A stretch of DNA of 64,000 nucleotides, from positions 121,469-185,468 of the forward strand of contig JAKSTG010000002.1 in NCBI GenBank assembly GCA_024402695.1, given 5' to 3'. This document shows positions 59,780-64,000 of the stretch, piece by piece (the stretch's first letter is position 1; the number at the start of each line of letters is the position of its first letter). This stretch comes from Treponema sp. Lineage in GTDB: Bacteria > Spirochaetota > Spirochaetia > Treponematales > Treponemataceae. The notes beneath the pieces were generated by a model that had not been told where the DNA came from, did not search any database, and saw only the letters and a list, made by a program, of their open reading frames with translations. The translations under genes and the position numbers were made by a program.

Positions 59780-59823
59780 ACAAATTTGTTAAATTTGTCC
59801 ATGTGGATTTTATTTGTTATATT
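59780..59823 (+). promoter_or_regulatory. Thioredoxin promoter with inverted repeat
   Basis: TTGTCC (59795-59800), 17-bp spacer and TATATT (59818-59823). ACAAATTT-GTT-AAATTTGT (59780-59798) is a perfect 8-bp inverted repeat that overlaps the -35 box and may be an operator. Confidence 0.6.
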
Positions 59824-59855
59824 TTATAAAGAAACCAAACTCGAGAGGTGACCTT

Positions 59856-60179
59856 ATGGTACAGAAAGTAACAAACAACAATCTGGATTTGATAAATGCT
59901 GCAGACGTTGCAGTAGTTGATTTCAATGCAACCTGGTGCGGACCTTGCAGAATGCTTGGCCCAGTTATTGAAGAAGTTTCTGATGAACTGGTTTCGTCAA
60001 AAGCTGGCACTGTTCAGTATTTCAGCGTTGATGTTGACCAGAATGATGCTTTGGCAACAAAGTTTGGAATCATGGCTGTACCAACAGTTTTCATTCTTAA
60101 AAAGGGTGAAAGAGCAGGTTACTTCACAGGTTTCAGACCAAAAGATGATCTGATTGCAGAAATCGAAAGCAAACTCTAA
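59856..60179 (+). CDS. trxA: Thioredoxin
   Basis: The 107-residue protein has the active site WCGPCRM near 28-34 and the cis-Pro loop AVPTVFILKKGE near 72-83. It reduces protein disulphides with thioredoxin reductase. The ATG at 59856, preceded by GAGAGGTGAC, is preferred to an open frame from 59814 that lies in the promoter. Confidence 0.95.
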   Translation: MVQKVTNNNLDLINAADVAVVDFNATWCGPCRMLGPVIEEVSDELVSSKAGTVQYFSVDVDQNDALATKFGIMAVPTVFILKKGERAGYFTGFRPKDDLIAEIESKL

Positions 60180-60188
60180 AGTAGAAGA

Positions 60189-60207
60189 GAGGCGCTTTTG
60201 CGCCTTT
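60189..60207 (+). terminator. Small hairpin between trxA and the methyltransferase gene
   Basis: GGCGC-TTTT-GCGCC followed by TTT. The stem is short, so it may only attenuate read-through; the next ATG lies 12 bp on, after CAGGTG. Confidence 0.5.
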
Positions 60208-60218
60208 CAGGTGAAAAT

Positions 60219-60959
60219 ATGCAGTGGTTTGAAAAAGAAGATTTCTGGAATAATTACGGTCCAATTATGTTTGAAGAAAGCCGGTGGGCTGAAGCTCCAT
60301 GGGTTGCCGAATCTGTAAAAAAAATCGGGGAACTTGAGGAAGGCGACAGCGTACTGGACGCAGGCTGCGGTCCCGGAAGAATCAGCATAGAGCTGGCAGA
60401 TCTGGGACTCAAAGTAACAGGCGTTGATATTATTCAGAGTGAATTGGATGCGGCAGCTGAAAGTGCAAGCGATGAAGGCGTTGAACTGGAACTGATCAAT
60501 GCTGACCTGCGAACTTTTAAATCAGAAAAGAAATATGACTGTGCAGTAAATCTTTATACCTCTTTCGGTTATTGTGATACAAAAGAGGAAGATTTTGCCA
60601 TTTTACAGAGCATTTGTAATACATTACGCCCTGGCGGAACCTTTATTCTTGAGTGTACAAGCCGTGAAACAGCCATCATGTATTTTACAGAAGGCGAAGA
60701 ATTCGAACGGGCAGGCATGATCTGCCAGACACATTTTTCGGTTGTAGGCGCCTGGGAAGGCCTTCGTTCCAAGTGGGATTTAATAAAAAAAGACGGAACA
60801 AAAATCGAACACGAGTTTGTGCAGCGCCTTTATTCTGCGGCTGAATTATGTGAAATAATGAAGCGTGCAGGCTTTTCTGAAGCTTCGGCCTACGGAGACT
60901 TTGACAAATCTCCATACGACCAGCATGCCCGCACAATGGTGATTATCGCGAAGAAATAG
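60219..60959 (+). CDS. SAM-dependent methyltransferase
   Basis: Class I methyltransferase with motif I VLDAGCGPGRISIELADLG near 44-62, VTGVDII near 66-72 (acidic ribose contact), NADLRTF near 94-100, and RPGGTFILECTS near 140-151. Substrate unknown. I use the ATG at 60219 after AGGTG; an upstream TTG lies in the hairpin. Its 3' end overlaps the convergent DUF4097 gene by 17 bp. Confidence 0.82.
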   Translation: MQWFEKEDFWNNYGPIMFEESRWAEAPWVAESVKKIGELEEGDSVLDAGCGPGRISIELADLGLKVTGVDIIQSELDAAAESASDEGVELELINADLRTFKSEKKYDCAVNLYTSFGYCDTKEEDFAILQSICNTLRPGGTFILECTSRETAIMYFTEGEEFERAGMICQTHFSVVGAWEGLRSKWDLIKKDGTKIEHEFVQRLYSAAELCEIMKRAGFSEASAYGDFDKSPYDQHARTMVIIAKK

Positions 60960-61836
60960 TAATCTTGCCTGACTTTGTGTTGATCTTGATTTCAGGTTCG
61001 CCTTCTTTGTAACTTGAAACAAGGTTTTCACAAGCCGAGGCAGTAACATAAGTGTTGTTGTCTACGAACTGTCCGTTCAAAGATGAGACAACAGCCTTAT
61101 ATCCTTTTCCTGTAGGGAAGGTAAGCCCGATGCTTCCTCCCGAAGTTTTTACCCACGAATCTTTTGAAATCATTTCCTCAAAATCCATTTCAATCATTCC
61201 GTTCATAGACTGTGCTTCAAAGGCTTCTGTCTTCAAAGAATGAGTGATGATTTTTCCTCCGGCAACTTCAGTCTTAACAAGTTTTGAAGTGATGTCTGTA
61301 AGTTCAATTTCACCGTTTACGGCAGAGATTGAAAGGTAGTCGGGGAGGGAATCTTTCATGGAAATCTTTCCGCTGGCTCCTCCGATTTTTATGTTTCCCG
61401 GAAGGCGACAGTTTTCGATATTAACTTTTCCTGTTGCAGTTGTGATGAAAAGTTCTTTTGTGTTGATTCCTTTGATTGTAGTGTTTGCGGAAACACAGGT
61501 GACTTTTGTCTGTCCCAAATTTTTTCCGAATGGGATTTCAACAACAATGTCGATCTTCTTTTTGTAGCTTGAAAGAATTTTTGTCTTGATTGAAAGAGTT
61601 CCTTTTTCAATTTTTGTTGAAACGGAAGGAGCGTCGTATTCTCTTGTAATAGTAACAAGAATATCGTTTCTTACGGCGTTCTGGATTTTTACGTTTCCTG
61701 CTGCAAAGTTGATGTCCAGATGAGTAATCTGGTCTGGGTCAAAATTTACAGTTGTGATTTCTTCGTTTGGGATTTCTGCAACAAGGGCAGAAACAGCAAA
61801 AACGGCGGCTAATAAAAAAGTAAAAATTTTCTTCAT
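60943..61836 (-). CDS. DUF4097 putative exported adhesin-like protein
   Basis: The 297-residue protein has a signal peptide (FTFLLAAVFAVSALVAE) followed by repeated beta-strand motifs of the DUF4097 beta-helix type (GNVKIQNAV, GKVNIENCRL, GKISMKDSL, GEIELTDI, GKITISS). It would act in the periplasm or cell surface; the role of the family is unknown. Confidence 0.78.
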   Translation of the reverse strand: MKKIFTFLLAAVFAVSALVAEIPNEEITTVNFDPDQITHLDINFAAGNVKIQNAVRNDILVTITREYDAPSVSTKIEKGTLSIKTKILSSYKKKIDIVVEIPFGKNLGQTKVTCVSANTTIKGINTKELFITTATGKVNIENCRLPGNIKIGGASGKISMKDSLPDYLSISAVNGEIELTDITSKLVKTEVAGGKIITHSLKTEAFEAQSMNGMIEMDFEEMISKDSWVKTSGGSIGLTFPTGKGYKAVVSSLNGQFVDNNTYVTASACENLVSSYKEGEPEIKINTKSGKITISSR

Positions 61837-61887
61837 AAATAAAGTTTAACAATAATTAATAGATTTAATCAAATAAGTGATTTTTTA

Positions 61888-62025
61888 TTAGTTAGACACT
61901 GCTAACCACTTGACGAAGTTAGTCTTAACTACCTATACTATCCCCGTCTGTTAGTTAGTATACGCTAACCAGTGTCTTCTCTTGTTCCTTATAACAAATA
62001 CAGATGCTGGTTAGTGTGCTAATCC
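61888..62025 (+). promoter_or_regulatory. feo promoter with four metalloregulator-like boxes
   Basis: Two copies of TTAGTTAG-N5-GCTAACCA lie at 61888-61908 and 61951-61971; related boxes are AGTTAGTCTTAACTA (61917-61931) and TGGTTAGTGTGCTAATCC (62008-62025). The promoter TTGACG (61910-61915), 18-bp spacer, TATACT (61934-61939) overlaps the second box, and boxes one and three flank it. The TTAG/CTAA half sites resemble DtxR/IdeR/MntR operators, so iron- or manganese-dependent repression is likely. The remaining leader up to 62048 has ACGGAGG as ribosome-binding site. Confidence 0.7.
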
Positions 62026-62047
62026 TTTCTATGAACGGAGGAATTTC

Positions 62048-62257
62048 ATGCCAATATATATGGCTCAGATCGGCGAAGAATATCTTGTGAAAAAAATCGG
62101 TGGACTTGAAGAAACAAAACGTCATCTGAAAAACCTTGGATTTGTGCCCGGAGCACAGGTTAGTGTTGTAGCAGTCATGAACGGAAATCTTATTGTGCAG
62201 ATAAAAGATGCCCGAGTAGGAATCAGTCGGGAACAAGCCGGAAAAATAATTATTTAA
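62048..62257 (+). CDS. feoA: FeoA-domain protein, first copy
   Basis: The 69-residue protein has the SH3-like FeoA pattern (RHLKNLGFVPGAQVSVV near 26-42; VGISREQAGKIII at the end). FeoA proteins support ferrous-iron uptake through FeoB. It starts a three-gene operon with a 13-bp gap to the second copy. Strong GGAGG precedes the ATG. Confidence 0.88.
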   Translation: MPIYMAQIGEEYLVKKIGGLEETKRHLKNLGFVPGAQVSVVAVMNGNLIVQIKDARVGISREQAGKIII

Positions 62258-62270
62258 AGAGGATGAAAAT

Positions 62271-62495
62271 ATGACATTAAAAGAAGTGAAGCCGGGAGCA
62301 ACTGTAAAGGTTGTAAAACTTTCCGGGGAAGGTGCCATCAAACGCAGAATCATGGACATGGGAATTACAAAAGGCGTTGAAGTCTTTGTAAGAAAAGTTG
62401 CCCCGCTCGGAGATCCTGTAGAGATTACAGTGCGTGGTTATGAACTTTCTGTTCGTAAAGGCGATGCAGAACTGATAGAAGTGGAGGTTATGTAA
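62271..62495 (+). CDS. feoA: FeoA-domain protein, second copy
   Basis: The 74-residue protein has LKEVKPGATVKVVKLSGEG, IKRRIMDMGITKGVEVFVRK and GDPVEITVRGYELSVRKGDA, the complete FeoA core. It is closer to the classic form than the first copy. The feoB ATG begins 1 bp after its stop. Two separate FeoA proteins ahead of FeoB is a common arrangement in anaerobes. Confidence 0.92.
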   Translation: MTLKEVKPGATVKVVKLSGEGAIKRRIMDMGITKGVEVFVRKVAPLGDPVEITVRGYELSVRKGDAELIEVEVM

Positions 62496-62496
62496 A

Positions 62497-64000
62497 ATGA
62501 AGATTGCACTTGCAGGAAATCCTAACTCGGGAAAAACTACACTGTTTAATGTACTCACTGGTTCCAATCAGTTTGTTGGAAACTGGCCTGGAGTAACAGT
62601 TGAAAAGAAAAGCGGGAAACTTAAAGGTCACAGTGATGTAGAAATCATGGACCTTCCAGGTATTTATTCTCTTTCTCCTTATACCTTGGAAGAAGTTGTT
62701 TCAAGAAACTATCTTGTAAAAGATCGTCCTGATGCTATTTTGAACATCATTGATGGAACCAATCTTGAACGCAATCTTTATCTTACAACTCAGCTGGTTG
62801 AGCTTGGCATTCCAATGGTTATAGCCGTAAACATGATGGACGTGGTTCGTAAAAACGGTGACAAAATCCACCTGAATGAAATGTCAAAAGTTCTTGGCTG
62901 TCCAGTTTTTGAAATCTCTGCTTTGAAAAATAAAGGATGTAAAGAAGCCGCTGAGGCCGCGGTAAAGGCAGCATCAGAAAATAAAGCCATGAAGTTTCAG
63001 CATCGTTTTGAATCTTGTGTTGAACACGCTTTGGCTCATATTGAAGAAGCAGTGATTCACAATCTGGCAGAAGAAAAACAGAGATGGTACTCTGTTAAAC
63101 TTTTTGAACGGGATTCAAAAGTTATTGAACAGTTGAAGGAAGCTGAAGGTATTGAAGTTTCTTTGAGCGTTCTGGATCACATAGAAGCAGACATCAAAAA
63201 ATGCGAAGCAGAAATGGATGATGATGCAGAATCAATTATCACTGCAGAACGCTATAAATATATTGAATCGATTATCAAGTCTTGCGTGACAAAAAAGAAC
63301 AAGGCCAGCAAACTTACAACATCAGATAAAATTGACCGGGTTGTAACAAACCGCTGGCTGGCACTTCCAATTTTTGCCGTTGTTATGTGGCTGGTTTACT
63401 ACCTGGCAATGGTGACAGTTGGAGCTGCCGCAACTGATTGGGCAAATGACGGACTGTTCGGAGATGGTTATCACTTATTTGGAATTGGAACAGGGGCTTA
63501 TGAAGAAGCCGTAGAAGAGTTTGGTGATTCGACAGCAATTCTTGAAGCATTCGAAAACGGTGAGTTCACTTATGTGGTTCAGGATGAAGAAACTCTGGAA
63601 CTTTCTGACCCAATTGAATTCACAGAAGAAGATGTTGCAACTGCAAATGAAATGATAGAAAAGTACGGCGAAGAAGGTCCTAGCCCAGAAGATTTTGGAG
63701 TTTGGGTTCCTGGCGTTCCAGCATTGATTGAGCCTGCTCTTGATGCAATTGGTTGTGCCGACTGGCTTAAAGGCTTGATTCTTGACGGAATTGTTGCCGG
63801 TGTTGGTGCTGTTCTTGGCTTTGTTCCACAGATGCTGGTACTTTTCCTTCTCCTTGCATTCCTTGAAGCTTGTGGTTACATGGCTCGTATTGCCTTTATT
63901 ATGGACCGTGTTTTCCGCCGCTTTGGACTTTCCGGAAAATCATTCATTCCTATGCTTGTAGGAACTGGTTGTGGAATTCCTGGTGTTATGGCAAGCCGTA
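62497..64000 (+). CDS. feoB: Ferrous iron transporter FeoB, cut by window edge
   Basis: The visible 501 residues begin with the G domain: G1 GNPNSGKTT near 7-15, G2 region NWPGVTVE, G3 DLPGIYSLSP near 53-62, G4 NMMD near 112-115. A helical GDI domain follows, then TM1 near 291-311, and TM regions with GFVPQMLVLFLLLAFLEACGYMAR near 446-469. Between TM1 and the next helix is an acidic insert of about 60 residues. The frame is open to the end of the window. FeoB imports Fe2+ with GTP. Confidence 0.95.
   Translation, partial: MKIALAGNPNSGKTTLFNVLTGSNQFVGNWPGVTVEKKSGKLKGHSDVEIMDLPGIYSLSPYTLEEVVSRNYLVKDRPDAILNIIDGTNLERNLYLTTQLVELGIPMVIAVNMMDVVRKNGDKIHLNEMSKVLGCPVFEISALKNKGCKEAAEAAVKAASENKAMKFQHRFESCVEHALAHIEEAVIHNLAEEKQRWYSVKLFERDSKVIEQLKEAEGIEVSLSVLDHIEADIKKCEAEMDDDAESIITAERYKYIESIIKSCVTKKNKASKLTTSDKIDRVVTNRWLALPIFAVVMWLVYYLAMVTVGAAATDWANDGLFGDGYHLFGIGTGAYEEAVEEFGDSTAILEAFENGEFTYVVQDEETLELSDPIEFTEEDVATANEMIEKYGEEGPSPEDFGVWVPGVPALIEPALDAIGCADWLKGLILDGIVAGVGAVLGFVPQMLVLFLLLAFLEACGYMARIAFIMDRVFRRFGLSGKSFIPMLVGTGCGIPGVMASR

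Overview
The window looks like the chromosome of a host-associated Treponema-type spirochaete carrying the right-hand part of an integrated conjugative element. The assignment is inference: it rests on low GC, A/T-rich spacers, an XPB-type helicase pair, paired LacI-sensor/GGDEF proteins, an HD-GYP protein, NfnAB and plant-polysaccharide enzymes. No rRNA gene is present to settle it.

Positions 1-21570 form the mobile element. The left edge cuts through a Cas12a-family gene (1-600, minus), of which the first 200 codons are visible. It ends a minus-strand run that starts with a VirD2/MobA-type relaxase (2200-3486) and includes four small unknown genes. Next to the relaxase are a candidate oriT with a nic-like sequence and a cluster of GTATTAC repeats, then a divergent topoisomerase III gene (3805-5859). 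From 5.9 to 10.2 kb is a series of short, mostly unknown genes separated by near-identical palindromes (GAGCGCAGTTCTGCGCTC). The last unit is a promoter, a structured ~170-nt RNA and a terminator whose stem holds the Shine-Dalgarno sequence of a PBECR4-like nuclease gene (9255-10136). From 21.0 to 10.7 kb a long minus-strand operon encodes ParA, ParB, a replication-initiator-like protein with internal iterons, SSB, and VirB8, VirB9, VirB10 and VirB6 homologues. The element ends in a segment of about 600 bp with a tRNA-like gene of abnormal anticodon loop, two minus-strand terminators with further hairpins, and the 3' half of a tRNA-Val(UAC) gene at 21522-21570. That half gene is the expected attR scar. 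The matching attL, the integrase and the remaining T4SS genes would lie left of the window.

Positions 21575-64000 are ordinary chromosome: UPF0210 protein, esterase, sugar-binding protein, GH17-like glucanase, SPFH protein, NfnBA transhydrogenase, SDR, HD-GYP protein, MATE exporter, CDF-like protein, GH27 alpha-galactosidase, chemoreceptor, two sugar-sensor diguanylate cyclases, HAD phosphatase, ECF S component, TrkA, XPB-like helicase with partner, LacI regulator, PHP phosphoesterase, M16-like protein without catalytic motifs, 5-FTHF cyclo-ligase, LuxS-MtnN, LspA, phosphomannomutase, an outer-membrane-like protein, thioredoxin, methyltransferase, DUF4097 protein and an feoA-feoA-feoB operon that runs off the right edge behind repeated metalloregulator-like boxes.

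The most notable features are the element-borne Cas12a homologue in the relaxase transcription unit, the RNA-leader/PBECR4 unit, and the palindrome-bordered gene cassettes.
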